Positions 1-12,016 are shown, counted from the first letter of the stretch. The stretch: DNA of 64,000 bases from Zingiber officinale (GCF_018446385.1 NC_056004.1:26108492-26172491); one strand, 5' to 3'. Notes: generated by a model not told the origin, from the sequence alone. Numbers and translations: made by a program.

Positions 1-735
1 ACTCCGGTGGGCATGAAGAGTGTGCGCAGCGTTCGAGGGACGTTAAGCCGGGACGGAAGGCTGCTCGAGGAGAAGGCCGGGAATTGGGTTCGGGTGAGCC
101 CTATTCCGGTTGGCCGCAATCACCCAAAAGATCAGAGCATCAGAAGCCAAAGCCGGAAAGAAGCAGTGCTGGAATCACTGCTCAAGGCGCCTTCAACAAG
201 GTTGAAGGCGCCTCCAACTTGAAGGCGCCTTCAATCAGGTTGAAGGCGCCTCAAGCTGGTTGAAGGCGCCTTCAGCGTTGTTTAAGGCGCCTTCAACCTG
301 GTCAAACAACCGTTCGTGCGCGGATAAAGTTTTATCCACTGACCCAGCTTGGAGGCGCCTTAGACCCTCAATGGAGGCGCCTTGGAGCTTCGGGATAGAA
401 CTTCCAGGGGCTATAAAAGGACCCCTGGAGCTAGGAATTAAAAACAACTTCCACATTCAACTCTGTAAGCATTTCCTAGCAGTAGTTCTGAGCCATTAGA
501 GTGTAAAAGGCTTCTCCGCCTTCAGCAAAGGAGAATTTTCTTAGTGTGCTTTCTTACTACCCTAGATTAACAACCCTCTTGGTTGTAACCAGGTTAAATT
601 CTGTTTTTGTTTTTATTTCTGCCTTTATTTTATTTACTATTGCATTAGTTGAGTTGAAATCCGAGAAGGGTAGTTTTATTTTTGTTTTCAGCAATTCACC
701 CCCCCCCCCCTCTTGCCGGCCTCCGCTGCGCCTAC
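1..735 (+). mobile_element. LTR fragment, palindrome-array copia-type family
   Basis: This is the 3' part of an LTR whose 5' end lies outside the window. It resembles the LTR pair at 43890-44806 and 48207-49194: shared blocks include an 'aattgggttcg(g)gtgag' segment followed by an array of GGCGCC motifs, a 'ctataaaagg/ctataaatag' TATA-like site (412-420 here) and a C-rich end. A run of eleven C lies near 700. No coding potential is visible. The family assignment rests on block similarity and the end is approximate. Confidence 0.6.
180..390. repeat. GGCGCC palindrome array in LTR
   Basis: About nine copies of a motif close to 'gaaggcgccttcaa' (itself palindromic around GGCGCC) follow each other at 15-45 bp spacing. 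The same motif array recurs in diverged form at 44240-44580 and 48560-48830 in related LTRs. Confidence 0.75.
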
Positions 736-1200
736 AAATCCTATGTGACAATTGATTCAGAGTGAGCCTAATCGATTGGGAGGCATCTAAGAACCCTAGA
801 AAAGGGGTTTTCATGGACTTTTTTGAAGTCATGTCTCTCATACTCTCTTTGCTAGTTCTTGAGCTTTCGGAAGACAACTGTTGTTGCACTTTCCAATGAT
901 CAAGAGACATCTACAAGCTATAAGAGATCAAGCAAAGTATTTATTGTATTGTGTATTCATTTTGTTGTATTTTCTTGTTGTGAGCTTGTACAAAGTTTCT
1001 TCACCTCTGGATTGTTTCTAAGAAGGAGTATTCTTCATAGTGGAGTGTGTGCACTGTGTGGATCCTTGGATTAATCACTTCAAGGAGGTGGATACCAAGT
1101 AAATTCTAGTGTTAGCATTACTTCGAGCTTTCCGCTGCAACATATCAACAAAATGAAGCGATTCGAGCTAATCACTCCCCTTCTAGCTCCCAGAGTTCCT
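736..1200 (+). mobile_element. 3' part of an LTR related to the 59420 element
   Basis: The stretch 'gtggatccttgga', 'gaggtggataccaagtaaa', 'gttagcatt' and 'tccgctgc' near 1055-1140 recurs in the same order at 60735-60835, just before the end of the complete LTR at 59420-60914. It also has a CAATCGATTGG-like motif near 755 and the 'ccccttctagct' end block. It is therefore a fragment of an LTR of the same superfamily, joined to the preceding LTR fragment without clear target duplications. The primer binding site and internal region are missing. Confidence 0.6.
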
Positions 1201-1689
1201 AATAAGGATTAATGTTAATGCTTCAATTATGGATATGCTTACTTTTTTACATGTAAATCTTACTAGTTCTACCATATAAGACATTATTGTTCTGATTTGA
1301 TTATTATTTGAAATGCGTATGTACGTGTTATAATATTATTTGGCGGATATATATAATCATGTTAGATATTACAGTACTACACGGTGACCAGATTATATTG
1401 AGGATTGTTAGATATTAGTAAGTATTGATGTTATTATTAATTCAAATTCACCTAATGTTTTATTTATTATTTTAAAAAAATCATACGGTTTTACTCCCAA
1501 CAGTCATAGTGTATCTGCTTACATAACCAAAATAATTAAATAGCATTAATGCTCTTCTGATGCTACATGGAGACATGTAGACTAAGATTTTAAAGATTTT
1601 TATTATCGGGAGTTTTTGGTAAGTAATTTGAATATTATTGATACTATATAATATAATATTCTTTTATACTAATTTTTTTGATATTGTTA

Positions 1690-2615
1690 TAGAAAAAATA
1701 TATTTGGGAGGAAGGACACGAGGTAGAATTTAAGGCAACATGGAACAATTATTATAAAAAATTATACAAGGATTTGTTATACAAGTGGAAAAGAAAAGGA
1801 ACAAGGTCATCCCATGTACCAAATGAGATTTGAAATGTATGAAAGAATAATTGGGCTGCAAAAAATGTCAGTAAATTTCATTAACCGCTTGAAATTAAAC
1901 AATAGAAATACTGAGCTCGTTCGCCCAAGTACCGAATCTACAAAATAAGATGGATCGCAATCTATTGTAGAGTATGCAATAAACTTAGTGAGTTTACAAT
2001 AAAGTTTATAAGAATTTTTTTAATTATTAATGAATTTATTTTATTTATTAAAAAAAATTATGTATGATGGTCGGTACCTTATAGAGACCTCCCACTTATT
2101 GGGAGATATTTCGCTATATACAAAACAAGGATGACACTTTTGTCGATGCTTGATCAAAGGCTATAAATGTAAGTATATAAAATTTATTACCACTCACATT
2201 TAACAATAACTAATTTTATTAATTGTATATTAGATATTAATAATATTTTTTTACATAGAATGATATAGTTGATCAAGTTGCACAAGCGTGTCAACCTGCT
2301 ATAGAGAGGAATAAGTTACAGACTCTATTAGACGATACTATAAATGATATATATTATGAAGTATCTGTGGAAAGACAAAAAAACTTTCTTTAAGACCTTG
2401 GCTCCCAGGCAAATGTTGTATATGATCGTATGCTGACTCCTAGGCTAGTTCTTCATTTACTCGAGTGAGCACGTTAATACAATAAAAGTCAAGAATTTTG
2501 TGATCGGGTCACGGTACTAGAGCAGTCGACAGTCAGTGAGCAATCAATTGAAGATCAAGTTAATACGACAATAGAAAGACAAATGCAAGAATTCTTCTCT
2601 CGCTTTCCATAATGA
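1690..2615 (+). pseudogene. Decayed CACTA-associated plant transposase (Ptta/En/Spm, transposase_24 type)
   Basis: Conceptual translation in shifting frames gives family hallmarks of the plant transposase_24/En-Spm domain: a segment 'NRLKLNNRNTE' near 1885, then 'GSQSIVEYAIN' near 1950, then 'DDTFVDA' followed by a stop and 'SKAIN' near 2130-2170. A hydrophilic tail ends in 'RQMQEFFSRFP' near 2610. Several stops and an apparent intron (about 2168-2257) interrupt it. In intact members this protein accompanies the main CACTA transposase. Only scattered identity remains, so the call rests on motif order and it cannot be functional. Confidence 0.55.
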
Positions 2616-2630
2616 GTCATGTTTTTCCAA

Positions 2631-3707
2631 CACTACATGATTTTGACTCACACGAGACTCAAGACCCGAACATCATGAGGTGTGTTGAAAAAATAATATT
2701 TTTCTTAGGTGTGTTGACCTTCAACTTAGTTTTTTATTTATCACTCATAAAATATGTAAAATGGTTCTGTTAATTTTAATACTATATTTAATTCTCTAAT
2801 TGTATTACATCTTTTTAGGAACATTGTAGATAAAAAGTCAACACAATTTGATATTATCATTGAGGTATATATATGTTCTTTTAAAACATGTTAAGCTTGT
2901 GTTTATCAGTTTATGCATTCTTTTAATAAGTAGTTTTGACTTTGTGTATATTTATTATAACTTTAAATACATATATGAGCAAGATTTTTTTAAAATGGAA
3001 AATTTAGTGAAGTTTGAACCATGTGTTTGTTTTCTTTTAATAGCCTATCGTATTGTATTTGCTGCAGTATGGGATGATAATGATACTAGTTTTTGAGGGT
3101 TCATAGGGATGGATTTGAATTATATATGCTTATTTTTGTGATGGAAGTAATTAATGTATTGTATTTGAAACATGTACGATATTTTAAATATTGCTTTGAT
3201 GTTAAAAACGAATATTGATTTGTTGATAAATGAATGAGTTTGTAAATCTTGAATGTATCGTGGATGATCTGTAATGTATCATGGATGATTTGTAATGTAT
3301 ATATCGTGATTTGTAAATGATGATGGTATATAATTGTTGAATGTAATAAATGAGTTTTTGAATGTTAGATCGATATTTGGATGTAAACATGATTTAAATA
3401 TCACAAATATGGAGATCATGCTAAAATTTTAGCTAAAATAGTGACGGAAATTTTAATTTTGTCACTAATTTATTAATGAAAATTGTAATAATTAGCGATG
3501 TAAATTTTATTTCTGTTACTAATTTAGTGACAGAAAGAAAATTTTCATCAGCGATAGAATCTTATTTCCATCGATAAATAAGTGATTGACTGAAAATTCC
3601 ATTGCTAATGTCACTGGTGACCTAAAAATTTGCGACGGAATTTCTCGGTTGTTAGATGCAATTAATGACCAAAATTTCAATCACTAATCGTGATTAATCA
3701 TGTAGTG
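2631..3707. mobile_element. CACTA-like terminal structure
   Basis: The left end 'CACTACATGATT' (2631-2642) is the exact reverse complement of the right end (3696-3707). CACTA is the hallmark terminus of En/Spm elements. The right 300 bp (about 3430-3700) is full of inverted subterminal copies of 'gtgacggaaa' and 'gtcactaa', as in plant CACTA elements. A clean 3-bp target duplication is not visible (caa versus aca), so either the true left end is elsewhere or the site has mutated. Confidence 0.5.
3236..3330. repeat. Short tandem repeat, ~20-27 bp units
   Basis: The phrase 'tgtaatgtatcgtggatgat' and close variants are repeated three times (about 3250-3325) within the CACTA-like segment. It is probably a local slippage product. 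Confidence 0.5.
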
Positions 3708-3720
3708 ACAAGTCAAGTCT

Positions 3721-4579
3721 GAAAAAGAAAATCAGTAGAGCCAATAATTTTTGTCATACGAGATGCAACTTCTGCCCACACATTTATTCTCTCTCGGAAA
3801 TCTTACTCTTACCAACTTGTCACAAGCTGAAAAATTGACAAATGACCTACTCAAATTAATATAAATTCCCCTTTCTGAAAAAAAACTTCTTATTTTTCAT
3901 GTCCATTTCTTAAGGAGTATGATTCACTTTATAAACACCTAATATAAATTGCTGACAGGAACAACTTAACAGACAATTTATGGTTTCCAGATCTATTATT
4001 TAATTACTTGGTTTGATGATCATGGGGTCACAAATAAATACATTAGTAAACAAAAGTTTTTCAGCTGTCTTAGGATTTCTGCTACTCTGACACTTGCATT
4101 CAGATCTTTAACACTTTCTGGTTGGCTCCTATCTAAAATTAAAATAATTAAAGTTCAAATACGTCGAAACGAATAGACGAACCAGAAGCATGCTGTCAGT
4201 GTTCCAGACGAATCAATCCTCCATCATCGTGGTGCTCCAAGAATTATAAAAAATGGGCCAAATAAGAATGAGCCACCTTCTTTCTTTCTTTCGATTCATC
4301 CGCAGGCGTTTACAGCTCTTATACCCAATTATATAAAGCAATAATTATATTTTATCATATATATCTAAGCCAAAAAGTCTCATTAATTAAAAATTAGGAA
4401 AGAGGCTAAAGGAGAAAGCTACCGCATGTAGAATATGAGAAGAAAATAGAGGCATTACGATGACCAAGAGAAAGTTCCTGGCCTTTCATTTCCCACCGGA
4501 TATGAAAATTTTCAAAGGTCGACTCGCAGGAAGTCACCATTTTCATGTGTTATATAAAATTTTGAATACGATAATATAT
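3721..4579. other. Intergenic, no gene seen
   Basis: AT-rich sequence with no reading frame of coding character and no recognisable repeat ends. It separates the CACTA remnant from the MITE. Confidence 0.6.
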
Positions 4580-5294
4580 GGGTAAGTAGAAAAAAATTCC
4601 TAATCACAATCACAACTTTGCATGCCATCCTTAATCACAAAAATCTTTGTTTCCACTCCCTGTATGTAAAGTATTACTTGTTTCAACTACCTCTTGCAAA
4701 TATTGTTACCTAAATTGCCCCTCAGCTTTTTAGGTATAAAAAGTCTAAAAATGAGTATGCAGGTGGTTAAATTCAGCACTTTACACTAGAATTCAGTACT
4801 TTATACTAAAATCGAGTATATTTTCTATCAAAATTAGCCCTCATATTTTTATGGTACAAATAGTCTAAAAATAAGTATAATTCCTATCAAATTCAGCACA
4901 TTAAACTAGAATTGAGTATATTTTCTATTAAATTGAGCACGATTTTTTTTCTTGTTTAATATAATTTCTCGTAAATTCAGCATCATTTACCATTTAAAAA
5001 AAATCTAGTATATTTTTTTTTTATCAAATTGAGTATCATTTAAAGAAAATCTAGTATATTTTCATCCAATTGAGGTGAAAAAAGAATCGTACTCAAATTG
5101 ATAGAAAATATACTGGATTCTAATTTAATGTACTGAATTTAAAAGGAAATATACTGATTTTTAGACTTTTTATACCGAAAAGTATCATGGACAATTAGTT
5201 AAATATATTTAACTAGGGAGTGGAAACAAAAATTTTTAGATGGGAACTGCATGCAAAATGAATTTATGATTAAGGACTGCATATAAATTTACCC
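4580..5294. mobile_element. MITE with long terminal inverted repeats, Mutator-like
   Basis: The first ~80 bp (from 'gggtaagtag', 4580) match the reverse complement of the last ~75 bp (ending 'aaatttaccc', 5294). Shared blocks include 'ccttaatca', 'tttgcatgc' and 'tttgtttccactcc'. Flanks are AT-only (…aatatat / aatatat…), consistent with a 7-9 bp target duplication but not proof. Inside are many copies of 'ttcagcactttacactaga' and 'gagtatattttctatca' variants on both strands, so the whole element can fold back. It has no coding capacity and sits about 440 bp upstream of the BELL start codon. Confidence 0.7.
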
Positions 5295-5730
5295 AATATA
5301 TATATGGATTCATTTTAAATTTTATACGTTAATAGGAAAAGGAACCTTTTACGCTTCTTTTCATTCTCTTTCAACCTGTTTTTTTTTTGGTTGAGAAAGA
5401 AAGATGCGTTTTTGTAGTATTTGTTGTTCCTCTTTCCAAAGAACTGAGTCGAATTCCCCCGTAAAAATTGGGTTTTTCATTTATCCCGTAGTATAAGAAA
5501 AGAAAAGGAAAGGAAAAAAAAAATCCCTTACCGTGTAATTAAGCATTATGACGCATGAATCATGAGTAGCTCCAATGGCTCGACGTGGCCCTCTGGAGTT
5601 CACTCGCCATATTCCTTCTCTCTCTTTTTCTTAAGGTTTTTTTTTCCAGCTTGCATTGATTCGAGCTTGTTCTCCCTCTTCCTCGGAGAATTTATTCAAA
5701 CAATTCCGTAAAGGCTTCGACTTGTCATCG
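5295..5730 (+). promoter_or_regulatory. BELL gene upstream region and 5' leader
   Basis: This is the 436 bp between the MITE and the first ATG of the BELL gene. Pyrimidine-rich stretches (about 5600-5650) resemble plant leader sequence. I see no confident TATA box. The reading frame is open upstream to 5656 but has no ATG before 5731. Confidence 0.4.
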
Positions 5731-7474
5731 ATGCCTGTCTACTTCCATGATGAACCGGAGTTGCAGGCCGTCGATGGCCTGCAGACGCTCTACGTCATGA
5801 ATTCCAGCACCTTTACTGGATACGACGATGCACCAGCGGCGGCTCCGACGAATATACTCCTCAACACGACGATGAGCAATTCAGGGAACCTGATCGATCA
5901 ACAGCGACAGCACTTCGTCGGCGTCTCTCCTCAACCTGCGCCAGGGTTACTCCACAACCTATGGAGTGAGCCTTTCCCATCGGATACGGCTCGGCAAGAA
6001 ACGCTCTTCCTCAGCCTGTCCCGGAATGAAGTGGCAGCCGCGCCAGTAGTTATGGCTCCGGCGATCGCCGAGCAGGAGAAGAGCTCTGCGTCTTTCCTGA
6101 TGGGATCCAAGTACTTGAAGGCAGCGCAGCTGTTGCTGGACGAGTTAGTTAACGTCTCTGACGGAATTAAAGATACGAAGATCGGAAAGGGGACTTCTTC
6201 AAGGAATCCGGCAGTATACGGCCGCGACGATGTGGCAGCCGTCGCTGCAAATCTCACGGTCGTTGAAAGGCAGGAGCTGCAGATGAAGAAGGCCAAGCTG
6301 GTAGACATGCTCGAGGAGGTATAATTGATAAGCATTACCATCTAGATAAAAATCTAAACTTTTCTGGTAAAAAAACAAACTTTACTCGATTCGTGTGCAA
6401 AATTTTCAATTTGAAGGTGGAACAGAGGCACAAGCAGTACCACCACCGAATGCAAGCCGTGGTGTCATCGTTCGAGGCTATCGCCGGCTACGGATCGACG
6501 AGAGCCTACACCTTGCTCGCCTTTCTGACGATATCAAAGCAATTCCGATGCCTGCGAGACGCGATCGCCAGCCAAATCAGGACGAGTAGCAGGAGATTGG
6601 GCGAGGAAGATGGCAAGGTCGGAGGGTCGAGACTTCGCTTTATCGACCAGCATTTCCGGCTGCAGCGGACCCTGCAACAGATGGGGATAATGACGCAGAA
6701 CAGTTGGCGACCACAGCGTGGGCTGCCGGAGAGTTCTGTGTCCATTCTCCGCGCCTGGCTCTTCGATCACTTCCTTCACCCGTGAGTTAACAATCCTTAG
6801 ACCATATTTCTACAAATGAAATTGATTCATATGTATTGCAGATATCCGAAGGATTCAGATAAACTTGTTCTGGCTAAGCAAACAGGGCTCACAAGGAGCC
6901 AGGTACTTGGAATGGTTCACATAACAGATTTTCCTCTTGAAATAAGAACTAAGCACGCTGAAGCTATGCCTATATAATTTTTCAGGTGTCAAACTGGTTT
7001 ATAAACGCGAGAGTGAGGTTGTGGAAGCCGATGGTCGAAGAGATGTACATGGAAGAGATCAAGGAACATGAGCAGATCAAGAATAAAGAGAACGATCCGA
7101 GAAAGAGTACTGATGCCAATAGAAGCTCCACTTCCAAGCCCAGTGACGCAATTGAAGAGTCAACGTCAACCAAAAAAGCTAAGAACAACAACTCCCTGCT
7201 CGGATCAATTAAGGCAATGCCGGAGGAGACAAGCAACCAAGAGCTATTGATGAGGTTCATTGCAGGCGGCGCCACCGGCCATGGCGGCGGTAACTATGGA
7301 GCATTTCCGATTCGCGAGGTTGGAGGAATTGATGCAGAGCAATTGGCTCCCAGGTTCTCCGGCAACGGTATATCCCTCACTCTTGGTCTGCAACACAATG
7401 AAAACCTCTCTTTGGCAAATGCGCAAACATCTCTCCTGCATAGTGAGAGAATATGGGAGGGAGGATGGAGATGA
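5731..7474 (+). CDS. BEL1-like (BELL class TALE) homeodomain transcription factor
   Basis: Nuclear transcription factor of the BELL family; such proteins pair with KNOX partners to control meristem and organ development. Four exons join in frame: 5731-6318, 6417-6781, 6842-6902 and 6986-7474, giving 500 aa. I see an N-terminal 'LFLSLS' ZIBEL-like motif (~res 92-97), the SKY box (res 126-128, '[15 protein letters not shown]'), and the BELL domain across the first junction ('[20 protein letters not shown]'). A TALE homeodomain follows (~res 300-360) with the PYP loop (res 318-320) and recognition helix 'WFINARVR'. A C-terminal ZIBEL motif 'SLTLGLQHN' is present. The start at 5731 is the first ATG in frame. 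Splice sites and exon structure match the family. No breaks are seen. The exact subgroup cannot be told without a tree. Confidence 0.95.
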
Positions 7475-8010
7475 GCACATCAATCTCCCAGTGACCGGAT
7501 GATGCACGGTACGATTCTGTTGCTTGTAGAGCGTGTCGATGATAAGCGAAGGGAGGTTAACTTTTCTTTTTCTCAAGAAAGTTTCAGGTTTTAGTGTAGG
7601 GAAGAAGGTTAATTAATGATCGACGTCAGAATGTAGGATTGATGAGCGTAAGCAGAATGGCGTATGTATATCATTGCATGCCATTGAAGGAGAAAATAAG
7701 ATGTAACATAAATTGCTCTGCGCATGTGCAATGATAATCTCAACTCTACATTGAGTTATTATTTTATCATTTACTTGTATTTTAATGATTATAAATTAAG
7801 GCCACAATGTTGATTTCTTAATCTTATAAAATATTTTGGACAAAATAATTGATTTAGCACGCGTACTCTATATATCAATTTTTTAAGTGAGAAGGAGGAC
7901 CTACGTGGCCTATTTATTAAGAAACATTGCAGGCATACTCTGACTAATATATCTTTTGGTTTTCCTATTCGACCCATTCTAACTAGGCGTGGATGATATT
8001 GAATTTTCAT
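7475..8010. other. BELL 3' flank
   Basis: Probable 3' UTR up to roughly 7740, then AT-rich intergenic sequence. No further gene is seen. Confidence 0.5.
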
Positions 8011-8029
8011 ATATAAAAAATTTATATCG

Positions 8030-8660
8030 TACCAAAAATTTGAGATACTAGAGTTTTAATATATCAAATTTTTAGTATATTAAATTTTCAATATGTTATA
8101 AATTTTATATTGAATATTTTAATATACCAAAATTTGGTACGGTATACCATCTTTCGGTACGACATTATCTCCTACACAGTTATAGTAATTATGATTTCTT
8201 AGCTGCTACAACTATAATTATTACGACTTCATAGCGGCTACATAGTTATAGCAGCTACGAAACTATAGCTGTTATAACTGTATAGTTGTTACAATGTATA
8301 GTTGCTATAATTATGTAGTAAAATTCCGAATATCATAATTTTTTACTCAAATATCAGAATTAGTTGATTTTTTTTAGTCGAAACTCATTCAGAGATCTAT
8401 AATTCAAAAAAAAAAAACTATCTCATTCTAATATCTGAGTCAAAAATTATAATTTTTAAAAGTTTGCTAAACAATTGTAGCAATACACAATTGTAGCAGC
8501 TATGAACCGGTAGCTGCTACATAATTGTAACATATACGAAACAGAAACTGCTACAACTGTGTCGTAACTCTCTGTTCGTAACTACTACAACTGTGTAGTA
8601 AACTTTCAAAGGTCCTAGTTGTAATAGCTACACAACCATATCTGTTACAACATGAAAAAT
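8030..8660. repeat. Array of 'agctgctac' palindromic motifs plus 'ggtataccaaa' repeats
   Basis: From 8030 to 8160 there are many 'ggtacggtatacc/aaatttggta' copies. From 8160 to 8660 'tagctgctacaactgtgtag' and inverted variants recur more than ten times on both strands. No coding sequence is present. It is probably a decayed MITE-like or foldback element. The same 'ggtatacc' material returns at 9480-10000, so the 8170-9480 block may be an insertion into it. Confidence 0.55.
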
Positions 8661-9252
8661 AATTGCTGATAGTATGTTATCTATGTATTGACTATTGACG
8701 AGCTAGGAAGAAGGAAAGGTAGTTTTCCACAAAAATTAAGTAAGACTATCACAAAATTCAGCACTACTATTTCAAAATAAAGCATAATAGTCATCTCCAA
8801 AGTAGTTTTCACAAAATCTAGCACCATCACAAAAAGCAACATTGTTATCACAAAATTCAGCATAACAGTCATCCTCACCAGCTAGAAGAAAAAGAAGCCT
8901 CACCCGTGAGAAGAAAAAGAAGGGTAAAAGGGATGGCGACAACCGAATTAGGAAAGGACCATCGCTTGCTGGTGATACGATTCTGTTTTCGACTTCATGC
9001 GGGTGACACAACGTAGGCGCAGAAGATGATACAAGAGACACTGAGGGAGGAGAGATAGACAAAGAGAGGGATAAGAAGAGAGGAGGAGAGAAAATCACTC
9101 ATCGATGGTCTCTATCGAAGCCGCGCGAGGGTTTAGGGAGGAAAAGTGGCTTGGTTTTTCGTTGGAGTCAACGGCGATGGAGAAAGAGTTGGGAAAAGAA
9201 GTTTTTTTACCTGCTGAGTCTGATAAACTCATTTCCCTTACAATTTTTAAAA
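8661..9252. other. Intergenic, no gene seen
   Basis: Contains 'tcacaaaattcagca' repeated several times around 8750-8860 and a purine-rich stretch (8880-9080). The open frames here are low-complexity and not convincing as genes. Confidence 0.5.
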
Positions 9253-9448
9253 AATAATAAATAATTTATATTTAATCTTAATTTCTTTTCATTTTTTTTT
9301 ATGTCTAAGTCTATTTGGCTAAATCCAAATACAACTTTTAAATTTAATAAAATAATAAATAATTTATATTTAATCTTAATTTATTTTCATTTTTTTTTAT
9401 GTCTAAGTCTATTTGGCTAAATCCAAATACAACTTTTAAATTTAATAA
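9253..9448. repeat. Tandem duplication, 98-bp unit, two copies
   Basis: Two nearly identical 98-bp units (9253-9350 and 9351-9448) begin 'aataataaataatttata'; a partial third start follows at 9449. Near identity suggests a recent duplication. Confidence 0.9.
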
Positions 9449-9479
9449 AATAATAAATAATTTATAAAAAAAAATATAT

Positions 9480-10000
9480 TAGATATTTTGGTATATACCA
9501 AAATGCAAAAACATCATAAATTATTGATACCAAAAATTTTGATACCGTATAATACTGTACAGAACTTTTTTGTTATACTAAAAGTTTCAGTATAAACGAT
9601 AAATATCAATATGGTATATGCGGTATACCAAAATTTTCAATATTTTCCCCATCCTTAATTCCAACCCTACCTCTATTCTGATTAGGGTGGGAAAAAATAT
9701 TAAAATTTTAATATACCGTACTGAAATATACTGATTTAATAGAATATCAAAGATTTTAGTATGATATAATACCGCACCAAAAATTTTGATACGATATAAT
9801 ATCATACCGAAATTTTCAATGTCAGTATTGGTATAAGATGTATATTGAAATTTTTGGTATACTATACCGATACAAAAATTTAACTATGTATGAAATTTGT
9901 ATCACACTAAATTTAGTACGATATCGATATGGATTTTTATTATACCAATTTTTTTGATACGATATAAGATTTAAATTTCGGCATACCTTACTAAAGCATC
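9480..10000. repeat. Dispersed 'ggtatacc/aaaattt' repeat
   Basis: More than ten copies of 'ggtataccaaaatttt' variants occur on both strands, matching 8030-8160. No gene is seen. Confidence 0.5.
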
Positions 10001-10974
10001 CCTAATTCTTCCACCATGCTGATGAGATTAAAGTACTATACTCTATTTGCCTCTCTCATTAAAAGAGTATGAGCTGCTCTCGCGTTCCTAATCAAATTGG
10101 AATTCACCCTCTAGAGAGGTCATTTGGTTATCCTGAATTATTCCCTTCATCTTGTTATGGGAAGATAGTGAAAAGTATTTGGGATGAGCAAATCACTTTT
10201 GTCATATTAAAAGAGTATAAGCTACCTTGGGGCTACGATATAATGGTTAGACCTCCAAATGCGGATTTTAAAAATCTCAGGGTTGAGATTCAACTATGAT
10301 AAATTGTAGGAAAGTTTTCTTCCAATGGATAGCAGGCCTAAGAAAGTGAACCGGCTTAATAAAATACTACCAGTGCCTCATGATTTACCCTAGTAACTAG
10401 TGTGAAACTTCCCTAGAGTAGAATTAATCATCCCTAAAATTAATCAATTTGAAAAATTAATCAATTCGAATAACGGGATATATAGTGTCAACTAAAAAAA
10501 TAAATAATAATAAAAAATTAAAAGAGCATGAGCAGTATTTTCCTGTTGTATCTTTATCCTCCTCCTACATATTTATTCCTCCTCTTGCATACCTTCTGGC
10601 CATGTCTAGCTTATTTTCTTTTATCACCACCACCATCTCTTTACCGTTCATCCATATCAAAATTAGTCTTCTTTGAACCCTCCTATCAAGCTACATCCAT
10701 GTCTATCCAAGCTATTGAGTTCCACCTAATGTTTCCATTTGATTTGGACAAAAATGGACTATGGTCGATTTGAGAAAATATTTTTGCAACCGCATCCTTT
10801 TATGCACTATTTGTGTCCAGGAAACACCGGTGATGCAGCCTCGATGAACACGATCGGGTCATAGCCCTCTTCTTCGTCCCTGTGCATTCGACACCTCTAA
10901 GGATCCTACTATGCCCGTAATACTACAATACTCAAGAAGTTATAGCACCCGACTCTGCAACAATTGCTAGACTT
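10001..10974. other. Unassigned intergenic sequence
   Basis: Short open frames exist (for example 10069-10299), but they show no recognisable domain. 'attaaaagagtatgagct' near 10060 and 'attaaaagagtataagct' near 10206 are a repeated phrase ~145 bp apart. The 10240-10420 stretch has the look of a retroposon tail, but I cannot assign it. Confidence 0.35.
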
Positions 10975-11118
10975 TGTAGCCCGATAGCTCGGCCACACAA
11001 GGTAGTTCATCCATATAAGGCAACTTGACTATACAAGGTAGCTCGACCATATAAGAAAGCTCGGTTTTACAAGGCAGCTTGGTCATATAAGATAGCTAAG
11101 CCATATAAGATAGCTCGC
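10975..11118. repeat. Minisatellite, ~20-bp unit
   Basis: Seven or so degenerate units of the form 'tagctcggccatacaaggtag' lie head to tail, with variation at the middle positions. Confidence 0.7.
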
Positions 11119-11146
11119 TGACTTCAAGTCATATACTACATCTGCC

Positions 11147-11738
11147 ATGGGTGGAGCCACCCTTGAGCTAGGGTGGGCTCCAACCCCACCCATTTTTAAA
11201 AAAATTACAATTAAAACTTTATTTCAGCCCCACAATAATTTTATTTCAATCCATATTGCCCCATTGTAATTTTTTTTAGCCTTTATTTCTCCATATTGCA
11301 TTGTTGTTGTCAAAATTTTTAATTAAACTTAAATTTCCCCTTATTTCATGGTTGCTTCACAACGGCTTCACCTCCTCACATGCACTCTATCTGCCACACG
11401 AGCTGCTAGTGTCGCCGCCTTTCTTGTCCCTCCTCTTAGGCGTTTGGCCGCGACTTGATGAGCATAATCGCGACATTCCTTTTCCCTATTAGTGCACTAT
11501 ATCTGTGGGACCATCTCCACAGGCACTGCCCCCAACTTTGTCGTCACTATCTTCCTCCCTGACTATACTGCATCATGTTTGCTGCTATCCCCGCTGATAG
11601 TTTTGTCGTTGTTGCTCTCCTTGCTACAAGCAACAATGACTCCACCCTGTCGTCATGACTCAGCGGTGACCACCGTCGCCGGAACAACAACACCAAAGAT
11701 CAGCCCCAGGTAATTTTAAATCCTGGCTACGCCTCTAA
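11147..11738. mobile_element. Non-autonomous hAT-like element
   Basis: The ends 'atgggtggagccac' (11147) and 'tggctacgcctctaa' (to 11738) are imperfect inverted repeats of the hAT form GGCGGAGCCA. They are flanked by an identical 8-bp duplication CATCTGCC (11139-11146 and 11739-11746), the length made by hAT transposases. The interior holds no transposase. It is unusually GC-rich around 11380-11700, but the short open frames there show no domain. Confidence 0.75.
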
Positions 11739-12016
11739 CATCTGCCTCATTGAGCCTCAAACCTTCAACAATTCCTAACGACCACAATCACTATACACTG
11801 CAGCACAACCATCCTTGGCAAAGCAGTCTGCATCAAAGGTGACTCCTAGTCAATGGCTTGACTATATCAAGGGTACGGCTCCGCCGTTCTTTCCCAACTT
11901 AGTTTTGCTCGGCCAGCCTCCCGTGGTTCCAGACTTGTATGGCGATCTACGTGGATGTCCTCTTCTCTCGGCTATACACCATCAATTGAAAAACAACATC
12001 CAAAAGACTTTTGAAT

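Noticed and set aside
557..910. 117-codon frame on the minus strand
   Set aside because: It crosses the junction of two LTR fragments and a poly-C run and has no domain; chance frame.
2624..3712. 3-bp target duplication for the CACTA-like element
   Set aside because: Flanks read caa and aca, which do not match without a shift, so I did not claim one.
5656..5730. A longer BELL N-terminus starting at 5656
   Set aside because: The codon at 5656 is TTG, not ATG; the first in-frame ATG is 5731, which also opens with family-like sequence.
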